Assembly (NCBI GenBank): GCA_046155285.1
Contig: JBJXEA010000014.1
Span: 1-64,000 of the forward strand
Source of the DNA: CAILHX01 sp046155285
GTDB lineage: Bacteria; Pseudomonadota; Gammaproteobacteria; Burkholderiales; Methylophilaceae
Length of the DNA stretch: 64,000 nt
Reading direction: 5' to 3'
A program made the position numbers and the translations under genes. Shown piece after piece: positions 49,578-59,278 of the stretch (the first letter of the stretch is position 1; every line of letters begins with the position of its first letter). The notes beneath the pieces are model-generated. The model did no database searches, had not been told where the DNA came from, and saw only the letters and a program-made list of their open reading frames with translations.

Positions 49578-51563
49578 TCAGCCATGAGTATGTTCAAGCC
49601 AAGCCTGAAACATCAGCACGTTCCACAATTGATATTGCCAGTTGCGTTGGCCGGACAGATGCTCCTGCCATTTCAGGCGAATAGGCAGCGGGTCAAAGAA
49701 CCCTTCTTTTAATAATCGCGATTCGTCCAGCAAGGTTTCAGCCCAGCCGCGCAAAGGCCCGCGCAGCCAGTTATCGAGAGGAATGCCGAATCCCATCTTA
49801 GGGCGCTCTATGAGCACTTTAGGAACATGCCGGTAGAGTAATCGTTTCAATACATGCTTCCCCTCTTCCTGGCGCACTTTCATCGCTATGGGCAATTTCC
49901 AGGCGAACTCAAGGACACGATGATCCAGAAATGGCACGCGCGTCTCCAGGCCTACACTCATCGCCGCACGGTCTACCTTGGCCAGGATGTCATCCGGCAA
50001 ATAGCTCACAGTATCCAATAGCATCATCTGCTCTGGAAAGCTGAGGAACTCCTGAAATTTCGATTTATCCGTTAAAACAGTGGCGTGCTCCTTGCTCCCT
50101 AACACTATCGCAGCCGGGTCGTCCCAATGAGAAACTAGTCCCAGATAAAGGCTTTCGGGACTTTCCGTTTGTAAAACACCCGCCAGTTTATGCAGCTTAT
50201 CGCCGGGATTTGCATAGCGCAATTTCCTGGGCATCACAGGGCTGACTATTTTCATAATCGAATTCCAACGCGATGGCGACAAGCCTGTGATCAGATCAGC
50301 AGCTCCACCGCGCATGGGCTGTGGGATACGGGCGAGCTTGCTCCACAGCGACTGCCCCAGAAAATACCTGTTATAGCCGCCAAACAGCTCATCTCCCCCG
50401 TCGCCGGAAAGACAGACAGTCACATGCTCACGCGCCATTTTTGCAACCAGCCAGGTCGGGATCTGCGATGAGTCGGCAAAAGGCTCGTCGTAGATCTGCG
50501 GCAGCTGAGGAATGACTGCCATCGCCTGTTCAGGCGATACGTAAAGTTCAGTATGCTCCGTGCCCAGACTCTTAGCCACGGCATGCGCATATCCGGCTTC
50601 ATTGTAGCTATGCTCGTTGAGCCCGATGGTAAAGGTCTTCACCGGACGGTTAGCCTGGGTCTGCATCAGTGCCACCACAGCAGACGAATCTACGCCACCT
50701 GAGAGGAATGCACCCAACGGCACGTCTGCGATCATCTGACCGCCGATAGATTGCTTTAGAACTTGCTCAAGCTGCTCTACCGCTTCAGTTTCGCTACCGG
50801 TAAATGGGTCTTTGTGCCCGGATTCAGCCACTGCGTAAGCCGACCAATAAGCCTTGATCTCTCCTAGCCCTGCGAGAGAGGGATCCAGAACCAAGTCGGC
50901 CAAGTCAGGCAATTGTAGCCAGGTGCCAGGCAGCAACTTGTAGATGCCTTTATAGATGGAATAAGGTGCGGGAATATAATTGTGCCTCATGTACAAGGCC
51001 AAAGAATCGCGATCGATTTCGCCACGGAATGACGGATGTGTTCTTAGTGCCTTGAGCTCAGACCCGAACATCAACACATCGCCTTGCATGCCGAAATACA
51101 AAGGCTTCTCTCCCAGACGGTCTCTTGCCAGTGTGAGCGTTCGTTGTTCTCTATCCCATACTGCAAAGGCGAACATGCCTACAGATTTCTGGAGTGTGGT
51201 CTCAACACCCCAGGCAGCGATGGCACTCAGCAAAGTCTCGGTATCGGAATGACCCCGCCAGCTGATCTGCCCCTGCTCGGCATCGCGCTCCAGTTCGCCT
51301 CGCAATTGCAGATGGTTGTAGATCTCGCCATTGAATACGATTACAAAACGCCCGCAAACAGAAAGCATAGGCTGATGTCCGGCAGGTGTAAGATCAAGGA
51401 TAGAAAGGCGTCGATGGCCTAATGCGATACCTGCATCCGCATCTACCCAGGCACCCATATCATCCGGGCCACGATGGGTTAAGCTGGCTGTCATGCCATG
51501 AACATGGTCAAGCAAAGTGGTGCGCGACTGCGCTGTACTTAAAAAGCCTGCTATGCCGCACAT
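49578..51563 (-). CDS. asnB: Asparagine synthetase-like amidotransferase
   Basis: 661 residues. The N-terminal glutaminase domain starts MCGIAGFLSTAQ with the nucleophile Cys2, HRGPDDMGAWVD and HRRLSILDLTPAGHQPM; the synthetase domain has the ATP pyrophosphatase loop FLSGGVDSSAVVALM near residue 270 and LSGDGGDELFGGYNRYF. In polysaccharide clusters such enzymes (WbpS type) probably amidate sugar uronic acids rather than make asparagine; context favours this, with no proof. Overlaps the upstream glycosyltransferase by 13 nt. Confidence 0.92.
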   Translation of the reverse strand: MCGIAGFLSTAQSRTTLLDHVHGMTASLTHRGPDDMGAWVDADAGIALGHRRLSILDLTPAGHQPMLSVCGRFVIVFNGEIYNHLQLRGELERDAEQGQISWRGHSDTETLLSAIAAWGVETTLQKSVGMFAFAVWDREQRTLTLARDRLGEKPLYFGMQGDVLMFGSELKALRTHPSFRGEIDRDSLALYMRHNYIPAPYSIYKGIYKLLPGTWLQLPDLADLVLDPSLAGLGEIKAYWSAYAVAESGHKDPFTGSETEAVEQLEQVLKQSIGGQMIADVPLGAFLSGGVDSSAVVALMQTQANRPVKTFTIGLNEHSYNEAGYAHAVAKSLGTEHTELYVSPEQAMAVIPQLPQIYDEPFADSSQIPTWLVAKMAREHVTVCLSGDGGDELFGGYNRYFLGQSLWSKLARIPQPMRGGAADLITGLSPSRWNSIMKIVSPVMPRKLRYANPGDKLHKLAGVLQTESPESLYLGLVSHWDDPAAIVLGSKEHATVLTDKSKFQEFLSFPEQMMLLDTVSYLPDDILAKVDRAAMSVGLETRVPFLDHRVLEFAWKLPIAMKVRQEEGKHVLKRLLYRHVPKVLIERPKMGFGIPLDNWLRGPLRGWAETLLDESRLLKEGFFDPLPIRLKWQEHLSGQRNWQYQLWNVLMFQAWLEHTHG

Positions 51564-52747
51564 TGCTTGTGTCCTATCGCCAATTCTTGATAAAGTTTAG
51601 CGTATTGCACAGCAATATTCCCTATTTCAAATGTATCTGTAATTCGAGCACGCGCTTGCTCGCTCAGCATCGCCAGTTCGTTATCCGCCAACCCTAGCAA
51701 TGTATCCCAGGCTTGTGCCAGCGCCGTCATATCGTCGCGCGGCACGATACGTCCGGTATCTCCTACGATCCAGCTAGCATCCCCCGCATCCGTAGATACG
51801 CAAGGCACGCCACAAGCCATGGCCTCGCCTAACACGTTGGGGAATGCTTCGCCCCATGAAGAGGTTGAGGTGGCTATATCCAGTGTTGCTGTCAGTCTGG
51901 GTATGTCGTATCGCTCACCAAGCAAACGGGTGATCTTGCTAACTCCCGCATCATGCATCCAGCTGATCATGAGCGGGTTGCTCGCGTCTATCCCCCGCCC
52001 CACCAATAAGAAATGTACATCCGGCCGTTGTTTATGTAATTGATACGCGGCTTCAAAAAAGCCTGCATGGTTCTTTTGCGGATCAAAACGTGCGATCAGC
52101 CCTATGACCGGTGCATCTGCCGGTATGCCCAGCTCCACGCGGACACTATGACGGGCAGATGGGTCGGGTTTGAATAGTTGCAGATCGAAACCATTCGGAA
52201 TCACCACAAATGCATCCTGGGCATAACCCAAAGCAATATGGGTTTGCATTGCGTTTTGCGAACAGCAAACGATACGTTTTGGTAGCCAGTGCGATAATTT
52301 TGCGCACAAGGCCACAACTCTACGCGTGTTCGGCTTGGTTTTATCCGCTGAAAGGTCGTTGTTACGTATATTCCAGGCCAAAGCCCGCATACCTGCCAGA
52401 TACGTGGCTATGCCGCCCAGCAAGTCCGCATGATAAAGCCATGTTTGTACGACCTGCGGTCGGAACCGCCGGATCAGCCAGGCCAGCTTTACTATTGCCC
52501 ATGGATTCGGCCATGCCGACGACATTTCAAGAGATGTGACTTGCACCCCTATCGCTTGCAGTCTTTGGGCAACAATGCCTGGATTGGTCAGACAGATCAC
52601 TTGCTGATCAAAGTGTTCTTGAAGGCGTTCAGCGAGTCTTAACAACATCATTTCAGCGCCCCCGGTATCAAGGCTGGTAATGATGTGAATAATCCTGATG
52701 TGCCGTGTGTTTGAAACTGCAGGCGGTGGGGATTCCGGTTTAGCCAT
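51551..52747 (-). CDS. Glycosyltransferase family 4
   Basis: 398 residues, GT-B. HIIHIITSLDTGGAEMMLLR near the start is the family's typical N-terminal loop; donor domain has IGLIARFDPQKNHAGFFEAA and STSSWGEAFPNVLGEAMACG with conserved Glu residues. Specificity unknown. Placed between the methyltransferase and asnB-like genes, cotranscribed. Confidence 0.9.
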   Translation of the reverse strand: MAKPESPPPAVSNTRHIRIIHIITSLDTGGAEMMLLRLAERLQEHFDQQVICLTNPGIVAQRLQAIGVQVTSLEMSSAWPNPWAIVKLAWLIRRFRPQVVQTWLYHADLLGGIATYLAGMRALAWNIRNNDLSADKTKPNTRRVVALCAKLSHWLPKRIVCCSQNAMQTHIALGYAQDAFVVIPNGFDLQLFKPDPSARHSVRVELGIPADAPVIGLIARFDPQKNHAGFFEAAYQLHKQRPDVHFLLVGRGIDASNPLMISWMHDAGVSKITRLLGERYDIPRLTATLDIATSTSSWGEAFPNVLGEAMACGVPCVSTDAGDASWIVGDTGRIVPRDDMTALAQAWDTLLGLADNELAMLSEQARARITDTFEIGNIAVQYAKLYQELAIGHKQCAA

Positions 52748-52761
52748 TTGAGTCTGTAGGG

Positions 52762-53469
52762 TTAGTGCCCAAGCTTAATCGCTTGAAAACAGATGTTGGG
52801 ATTTGCAAAGCGCACGCCGATCTTGCATAAAGGGATTTTGATCAGCGCCTTTACCAGCCCGAATACCCCTCCTCCCCTCAATGATGCAAACCCTATAGTC
52901 TCGATCTTCCGAACTTCAAGTTTATGACCACCAGTACCTTGCTCTATCCACGATTTTAGCTGGGATGAAGAGAATGATTGAAGGTGCCCCCATCGGTGGA
53001 AGATATCTCCACAATGCGGGCAAACCACGATGGATACCTTCAGGTCTTCTTCAAAAGGAGTGGTGCCTATGAATAAGCCTCCCGGCTTAAGGACACGCTG
53101 GATCTCCTGTATCCCGGATGCAAGTTGTTCATCGCTGAGATGTTCCAGAACTTCAGAGGCAAATACAATATCAAAACTTTTATCGGCGAATGGGATTTGC
53201 TCGATATAACCCTGTTTTGCATCAATATTGCTGCTATGCAGGCGTTCAACCGAAGTTGCATCAGGATCGAGACTGCTGACCGTACATCCAAGCTGCAGCA
53301 ACTTATTTTCCAGTATGGCTTTGCCTATTCCCACATTCATCACGGAAACCCCGGGCTTGAGATGACGTTTGAATCTTCGTATCAGGAATTCTGCCCGGAT
53401 CGCAGCCCCTTCGAATCCGCGGTTGATATCCTCACTCTGCAACTTCTTCCAGATTAAATCTTGATTCAT
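52762..53469 (-). CDS. SAM-dependent methyltransferase (class I)
   Basis: 235 residues, Rossmann methyltransferase: motif I as VSVMNVGIGKAILENKLLQL, acidic post-I VSSLDPDATSVERL, motif IV region DIVFASEVLEHLSDEQL and RVLKPGGLFIGTTPFEEDL. A CPHCGDIFHRWGHLQSF segment with CxxC near residue 150 is typical of a subgroup found in sugar clusters. Acceptor unknown; O-methylation of the glycan is a reasonable inference. Confidence 0.87.
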   Translation of the reverse strand: MNQDLIWKKLQSEDINRGFEGAAIRAEFLIRRFKRHLKPGVSVMNVGIGKAILENKLLQLGCTVSSLDPDATSVERLHSSNIDAKQGYIEQIPFADKSFDIVFASEVLEHLSDEQLASGIQEIQRVLKPGGLFIGTTPFEEDLKVSIVVCPHCGDIFHRWGHLQSFSSSQLKSWIEQGTGGHKLEVRKIETIGFASLRGGGVFGLVKALIKIPLCKIGVRFANPNICFQAIKLGH

Positions 53470-53526
53470 GACCTCATCCTAAGTTTTCCCAGATACAACG
53501 ATTTAATTTAACAGCTGCGATTTTCG

Positions 53527-54465
53527 TCACTGCCGGCGGCGCTGAACCTGAATCCTGACTTTTAGCTTAAACAATAAACACAATAGCATCATAGGTAACG
53601 ATCGCACCAATAAAATGTAAAGCCGGGTAGAACGATGCATCGCCGGATTGTTTTGAATAATGCCACGTACATCCTTTCCGGCAAGCCGATGATAGAGAAT
53701 AGACTTTAGCACCCATTCATCGTAAATATTGCTGTAGGTTTCCCTGATATCAGTGCCCAACGCTCTAAGCTGTGCCAGGTATCCCGTGGCGAAACGTAGC
53801 GGATTGTTGGTCAGGGCGGCATACCCACTCAAACCATCGCTGCTATATTCTGAGCTGCGCAGTGCATGTTCGTCGTAAACCAGACTGTAGCCCGCCTGCG
53901 CTATTTGCAGCCAGGTAATGCCTTCAAATCCGTTAAGGGCCTCGTCGAAGCGGAACTTCTCAAACACTCTGGAGCGGCATACTGCAAGAAAGTCACCTGT
54001 AGCACGCCCTTCCATAATTTTTTCGAAATCAAGACGCGCAGGCGAGTTTTCAACTCTACACATAGCTACATTATCAAAAGTAACCGTGCCACCAAACAGA
54101 ACATCCGTATCCGGGCTTTGTTCAAAATGTTGCACGATATACTCGAGCGCCCCTGCAAGCAAAATATCGTCTGAATCCAGAAACAGGAGTAATTTTCCTT
54201 TAGCCTGCGCAATGCCGGTATTACGCGCGGCGCAAACGCCACGATTGGTTTTGTGTGCGACATAGTGAATGTTGCCTGACGACTTCAGGGAAGACAATTG
54301 CGCATGTGTATCATCGGTTGAGCCATCATCGACGACTATGATCTCCACACGATGGGTTTCTGCCTGCAGCAAAACGCTTTGTATCATGCTAAGTAATTTC
54401 CCGGCACGGTTGTAGGTTGGAATGACCACTGAAAACAGCATGGACTGACTAGGCTGAAGCATCAA
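53527..54465 (-). CDS. Glycosyltransferase family 2
   Basis: 312 residues, GT-A fold. SVVIPTYNRAGKLLSMIQSV, VDDGSTDDTHAQLSSL, and the DXD-like metal site LLLFLDSDDILLAGALEYI. The C-terminus ends with a hydrophobic, possibly membrane-associated segment (LYILLVRSLPMMLLCLLFKL). One of three consecutive GT2 genes here; overlaps the next by ATGA. Confidence 0.9.
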   Translation of the reverse strand: MMLQPSQSMLFSVVIPTYNRAGKLLSMIQSVLLQAETHRVEIIVVDDGSTDDTHAQLSSLKSSGNIHYVAHKTNRGVCAARNTGIAQAKGKLLLFLDSDDILLAGALEYIVQHFEQSPDTDVLFGGTVTFDNVAMCRVENSPARLDFEKIMEGRATGDFLAVCRSRVFEKFRFDEALNGFEGITWLQIAQAGYSLVYDEHALRSSEYSSDGLSGYAALTNNPLRFATGYLAQLRALGTDIRETYSNIYDEWVLKSILYHRLAGKDVRGIIQNNPAMHRSTRLYILLVRSLPMMLLCLLFKLKVRIQVQRRRQ

Positions 54466-55442
54466 CGTTTCTCACCCCAACTCGAGTGCATCTTACGAAG
54501 GCGATGCCTGAAATGGCTGCTGTTCAGGCCAGGCAAAATGATTTTAAGGCCCACCCATAATGCCAGAAATATAGAGGCGACGAATTGCTTGAACATGAAC
54601 AATGCCAGCCAGGGCAATATCTGCACTTTATTGCATGCCCCTTTTATTGATCTCAGAATCAGTTTCCCTGACATCCAGCTCGACTTGTTGGTCTCTGAAA
54701 TTGCAGCAAAAATCTCACTGGCCTGCGGCCGCGCAAGCACATTAGAAGCACCTCCCTGGCGCTTATAAGTGACGGCATCCTGCTTACAACTAACGAGCTC
54801 CCCTTGCAGAAAAACACTCAGCACGAACAGCGCACCAGGATCTCTCAATTTGGAGCTCATCTGCAATTGCTTCAGGACTTCAGTACGGAATATTCCATAA
54901 ACAACCGCCCATGCCCAACCTTCATAGTGGCCATATCTCAAATAGTGGATCGCCCTTTTGAGCAAAGGCATCCCCTGCGTACCATGTACATGCATCTGTT
55001 CGGAATCGTTGAATGCATGAATATGGACGCCTTCTGCCGTCATCAGCGTCACAGCGCCTATAGCGGCGATGGCAGCCGGATACCGCGATAGTTCGGCGAC
55101 CAGTAATGAAATGTATCGAGGAGAGATTAGATCGTCATCGGCGAATCTGAAGACATATTCGCCTTTGGCGAGTTGTACACATTGGTTGAAGTTGTTGATC
55201 AACCCGATATCCTGCTCATTCCTGATGTAATGGACATTGGGATATTGCCTTACATAATCGCCGACCAACAAAGCGGTATGGTCTGTCGAGGCGTTGTCGC
55301 TAACGAATATTTCAACATTCGCGTAATCCTGCTGTAACACAGACTTTATCGCCTCGGATAGAAAATCCGCACGATTCCGTGTCGGGATAACCACCGAAAC
55401 CAAGGCAGGCGCTACGGATAAACCTGATGTATCAGCGCACAA
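54462..55442 (-). CDS. Glycosyltransferase family 2
   Basis: 326 residues, GT-A. SVVIPTRNRADFLSEAIKSV, VSDNASTDHTALLVGDYVRQ and the metal motif YVFRFADDDLISPRYISLL. Ends in a membrane-proximal helix. Overlaps its neighbours (4 nt downstream, 11 nt upstream). Specificity unknown. Confidence 0.9.
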   Translation of the reverse strand: MCADTSGLSVAPALVSVVIPTRNRADFLSEAIKSVLQQDYANVEIFVSDNASTDHTALLVGDYVRQYPNVHYIRNEQDIGLINNFNQCVQLAKGEYVFRFADDDLISPRYISLLVAELSRYPAAIAAIGAVTLMTAEGVHIHAFNDSEQMHVHGTQGMPLLKRAIHYLRYGHYEGWAWAVVYGIFRTEVLKQLQMSSKLRDPGALFVLSVFLQGELVSCKQDAVTYKRQGGASNVLARPQASEIFAAISETNKSSWMSGKLILRSIKGACNKVQILPWLALFMFKQFVASIFLALWVGLKIILPGLNSSHFRHRLRKMHSSWGEKR

Positions 55443-56418
55443 TTTTAAGTACCCTGTAGCTCAAATAGGCAACCCCGCTACTAATGCCGCCCAGCGGGAA
55501 ATTCCACACGATGCCTGCAAATAGCGCCGAGGTTCGAGGAAGCAGCTTGCAAAACCTGGTCCATAGCTGCGCATATTGCTGCCTGGACATCAACCCTTCC
55601 CACAGTGCCTTGGAACTCAAGGCGATCATGCGCCTGAAGTGATAGCGCCTGACAACTTCATCAAAACCGAGATTTTCCGGCAATTTTGCCAGCAGTTGCT
55701 GCGATGAAGCCACGTAACTCAATATATTCACTTCGTCAGCAGCAAGCTTTGCCCATCTGCCCTTCCTGCCGTCAACAGACCATGTTTGAACCAGCATGGT
55801 ATTCCCTGCTACATGCAGTGCGGGCCCCACCGCCAGCAATTTCAAGCCCAGATAGACATCCCCTGAATAATAGATCCTGAAATTCTCACCTTTAAAGCCG
55901 CCCACTGCCCGATAAGCGCTGGCTTTGATCAATGCCCCTATGCTGATGTTTTCCAGAAACTGCAGGTGTGCAAGAATTTCGGTACTGCTATCGGTATATG
56001 CCGTGTGCGGTGACTGGCCGATGATCTCACCTTGTTCATTGATCTTTAGCCAATCGCCGTAAATGGCAACCGTCTCCGGATGCATCCTGGCGGCGATCAG
56101 TAATCTCTGTATGGCAGTATCGGCAAGCTTGTCGTCTGAACTCAGAAAACATAGGTATTCGCCAGATGCATGCTCTGCTGCGAATGCAAAATTCTCCAGC
56201 AATTCCAGATGCACCGGCGGCCGGATAACCTTGATATCGTTCCCTGAAAACTCCGCTAATACCATTGTAGTCTCATTGGTGCTGTGATTGTCAGAGACTA
56301 TGATCTCCACGCCGTCGCACCCCTGAATCAAAGCACTCTGAATAGCAAGCCGAAGAAAATCCGCTCGCTGGTTATAGGTTGGGATGATGATGGACACGAC
56401 TGGGTACACGGTGCTCAT
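55432..56418 (-). CDS. Glycosyltransferase family 2
   Basis: 328 residues from the ATG at 56418 (MSTVYPVVSIIIPTYNQRAD), whose ATG overlaps the wzx stop; an upstream start inside wzx is rejected. GT-A signatures: VSDNHSTNETTMVLAEFSGN and LCFLSSDDKLADTAIQRLL. The sequence resembles the preceding GT2 and probably arose by duplication. Specificity unknown. Confidence 0.9.
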   Translation of the reverse strand: MSTVYPVVSIIIPTYNQRADFLRLAIQSALIQGCDGVEIIVSDNHSTNETTMVLAEFSGNDIKVIRPPVHLELLENFAFAAEHASGEYLCFLSSDDKLADTAIQRLLIAARMHPETVAIYGDWLKINEQGEIIGQSPHTAYTDSSTEILAHLQFLENISIGALIKASAYRAVGGFKGENFRIYYSGDVYLGLKLLAVGPALHVAGNTMLVQTWSVDGRKGRWAKLAADEVNILSYVASSQQLLAKLPENLGFDEVVRRYHFRRMIALSSKALWEGLMSRQQYAQLWTRFCKLLPRTSALFAGIVWNFPLGGISSGVAYLSYRVLKIVR

Positions 56419-57998
56419 TTTGTATTCCCATACGAGACTTTTGCGATAACGCGCTTGCCGTAACGCCGGGCCAGATTTTGCATGGCACCACGTATATTCG
56501 GCAGAGTAAACAATAAAAGTACGGTTAGCACGCCAACAAACGCCCCTGAGACCAACAATTCGGGCATCACTGATAGCTGAGGTATAAAAACAATGATCAA
56601 TCCCAGGGAGAGGCCTGAAATGATCAGCGGTGATGCTACATCCCAGACATACCAATGAGACATTTGTTGCGGCATCAGCCGCCGGTGAAGAAAATATCCC
56701 CCTATCAATACCGAAACCGAATTGACTGCCAGCCAAACCGAAGCTGCACCTATAGCACCATGATTAACAGCCGCCCAGACCATGACCGGAGCAAGAACGA
56801 GTGCAATGAACGCATTCTGCACGATGGCAAAACGCGTCCAGCCATATGCAAGCGTCAGCGCATAAGGGATATTCATATAGCCATTCACCATATTACCCAG
56901 CACCAATAGCGATGCGATCGGCGCCACATGCTCGACCAGCCTGGAATCTCCGGACCACACATGCAGTATCACCGGGGAGAAGAATGCCAGTGCAAGTGCC
57001 ATGGGGGTGATGATGGCAGCGACAAACTGGCAAGCCGCGTGATAGTTCTTGGCCAATGCCTCGTTATCCCTGAGTGATACCAAACGGCAGAATCTTGGGA
57101 AATATGAAGTAAACACTGGCGCGATGACTACGCTGGTGACCATGGCTAACTGACTCGCCACTGTATAATAGCCAAAAGCCTCCAGCGACAAGATCCGGCT
57201 CAATATCACCTTGTCGAGCTGGCTGAGCGGAATAGTCATCAACGTGATCAGATTCATTCCCGCCGCAAATCGCCACACCTCGCGCAATCTGTTCCAACTG
57301 AAACGATATGATGCAGAAGTGTCAGGCAGCAATCGCCAAAGCGCCACACGCAAAGTAAGTGTGCCCAGCACCGCAACCAGCACCTGCCATGCCAAATAGG
57401 CTTGCAGCGTAGGCGATACGAACCAAAGTACTGGCAAAACGCCCACATATTTTAGAAAGTTGATGAATCCGGCGATCTGATTAAGCAATACATGGCGCTC
57501 AAGGCCCAGCAATCCGCCGTTATACAAACTTTGCGGCCATTGCAATGCCATGGTGAGCCCCATCAAGCTGCCCGCCAAAATCATGTCTTTCACCCCAAGA
57601 GATTGTGCGTGCACCCAATGTTTGGCAACAAACGGGGTGGCACCAAGCATGATCAGCAAGATCAAGCCGGACATGATCCAATAGACTATTTCCAGCGTGT
57701 GCACCAGCTCGCCCTGGCTCTCCGCAGTGACCTCTCCTGCTCCAGAACGGGCCATCTCCCGATTAAGCGTCGTGCTAAGACCCATATCCAGAAGCCCAAG
57801 CAGGGCTTGCAGTGCAGCAAAAGCGCCTATCAATCCATACGCTTCAATGCCGATGATGCGAATATAGATCGGCACCAGAAGTATGCCAAGCAACGCAGTC
57901 CAGCCACGTCCGAGGAAATTCGCCAGCATATTCAACTTGATCGAATTGAGTGGAGTGTTCTGATTGCCACCTTTATCTGGATATGTAGCGTTAGCCAT
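56415..57998 (-). CDS. wzx: Wzx-type oligosaccharide flippase
   Basis: 527 residues with 12-14 membrane spans of the MATE/MOP (polysaccharide biosynthesis protein) family. Start LNSIKLNMLANFLGRGWTAL, then YGLIGAFAALQALLGLLDMG and LSTTLNREMARSGAG are typical. It would flip the undecaprenyl-linked repeat unit to the periplasm for polymerisation by the Wzy-like protein at 40786. Stop overlaps the ATG of the GT2 gene downstream. Confidence 0.9.
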   Translation of the reverse strand: MANATYPDKGGNQNTPLNSIKLNMLANFLGRGWTALLGILLVPIYIRIIGIEAYGLIGAFAALQALLGLLDMGLSTTLNREMARSGAGEVTAESQGELVHTLEIVYWIMSGLILLIMLGATPFVAKHWVHAQSLGVKDMILAGSLMGLTMALQWPQSLYNGGLLGLERHVLLNQIAGFINFLKYVGVLPVLWFVSPTLQAYLAWQVLVAVLGTLTLRVALWRLLPDTSASYRFSWNRLREVWRFAAGMNLITLMTIPLSQLDKVILSRILSLEAFGYYTVASQLAMVTSVVIAPVFTSYFPRFCRLVSLRDNEALAKNYHAACQFVAAIITPMALALAFFSPVILHVWSGDSRLVEHVAPIASLLVLGNMVNGYMNIPYALTLAYGWTRFAIVQNAFIALVLAPVMVWAAVNHGAIGAASVWLAVNSVSVLIGGYFLHRRLMPQQMSHWYVWDVASPLIISGLSLGLIIVFIPQLSVMPELLVSGAFVGVLTVLLLFTLPNIRGAMQNLARRYGKRVIAKVSYGNTK

Positions 57999-58002
57999 CA
58001 GA

Positions 58003-59238
58003 TCAATTACGGCTATGCGCTATAACAGTTCTGAGATGTGTTTCCAGTTCTTCCATACGTGCCGGCAAATGATAGTTCGCTTTGAAGTACTCACGTCCAT
58101 TTTTACCAAGAACGTCACGCTGTTCCGGCAGCATTTCATAAAACCTCACAACAGCTTCAGCCAGTGCTACAGCATCCCCTGCAGGACACGTTAGCCCAGC
58201 ATTGGCCTTGAGCACAACATCGGTAGATGCGCCGTTGCAACTGACGATGATAGGTTTGCCTGCCGACAGATAACTTTGTAATTTGCTGGGAATGGTTGCC
58301 GATAGCGCTGGATCATCTCGCAAAGATACCAACAACACAGACGCTGCCGCATAGATCGACGCCATCTCTTCAGGAGGAACGCGGCCTGTCATGACCACAT
58401 TTTCCAATTTATTCGACATGATACTTTCTGCTAAAGCAGTCGCCTGACTACCGCTACCCACCATATAAAATTTGACATCCCTGCTGCCCTGTAACAGTTT
58501 TGCGGCTTCAATGATAGTCTCGCATGACTGGGCAGAGCCAATATTGCCTGCGAACACGATAGAAAAACCCTGTGCCACCTCTTTCGCGATACCGCGAGAT
58601 GAGTGTTCTGCCATCAAATCTACCGAAGTGTCATCGGCTGAGTTAGGGTAATAAAGGATCTTTTGTTTATCGTTCACCATACGTTCAACCGAAGCGCGAA
58701 ATTCTTCAGACTGAATCAAAATGGAATCGGAGTATCTGTATATGACTCGTACAGCAACTGAAACCATACGCAATATCCAGCGGTTACGGATGTAGCCAGT
58801 CGCTTGCAATGCCTCAGGCCATATATCCTGCACCCAAAGCACCGTGGGGATTCGCCTTAAGCGAGCAAAAAAAAGTGCCGGTAGTGCCTGTAATAACGGT
58901 GACGGAGCATAAATAAATATCACATCGAATTTTTTTTCACGCAGCGCAAAAGGGGCGAATAAATACCCCGAAAAAATGAATGACAGATAATTGAATACCA
59001 GATCTTTGGCCGAGCCCATTTTTCTGGGTTTGATCGGGATTCGAAAAACTTCAAAGCCGGAAAACGTCTCCCGACTGATACCAGCCCCTCGATAACCTGT
59101 AAAAAACTCCCCTTCCGGGTAATTCGGCTTTCCAGTCAATATCGTGACTTTTGCACCTCTGTCATGAAGACAGCGCGCAATGGTATTGATGTGAAAATTC
59201 TCTGGCCAGAAATACTGGGTCCAAATCAATACATTCAC
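58003..59238 (-). CDS. Glycosyltransferase family 4 (WbuB-like)
   Basis: 411 residues, GT-B. MNVLIWTQYFWPENFHINTI with TGKPNYPEGEFFTGYRG is the WbuB-like N-terminus used by FucNAc/QuiNAc-type transferases; donor domain IVFAGNIGSAQSCETIIEAA and PSKLQSYLSAGKPIIVSCNG. Donor sugar is a guess from family membership. 4 nt from the wzx start. Confidence 0.9.
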   Translation of the reverse strand: MNVLIWTQYFWPENFHINTIARCLHDRGAKVTILTGKPNYPEGEFFTGYRGAGISRETFSGFEVFRIPIKPRKMGSAKDLVFNYLSFIFSGYLFAPFALREKKFDVIFIYAPSPLLQALPALFFARLRRIPTVLWVQDIWPEALQATGYIRNRWILRMVSVAVRVIYRYSDSILIQSEEFRASVERMVNDKQKILYYPNSADDTSVDLMAEHSSRGIAKEVAQGFSIVFAGNIGSAQSCETIIEAAKLLQGSRDVKFYMVGSGSQATALAESIMSNKLENVVMTGRVPPEEMASIYAAASVLLVSLRDDPALSATIPSKLQSYLSAGKPIIVSCNGASTDVVLKANAGLTCPAGDAVALAEAVVRFYEMLPEQRDVLGKNGREYFKANYHLPARMEELETHLRTVIAHSRN

Positions 59239-59278
59239 TTAAAAACTCCTGAAAAATCCATTTTCCCCAACATCATCA

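Noticed and set aside
57492..58025. 177-codon plus-strand frame
   Set aside because: Antisense to the wzx flippase; composition (many His, Arg, Gln) is that of a shadow frame.
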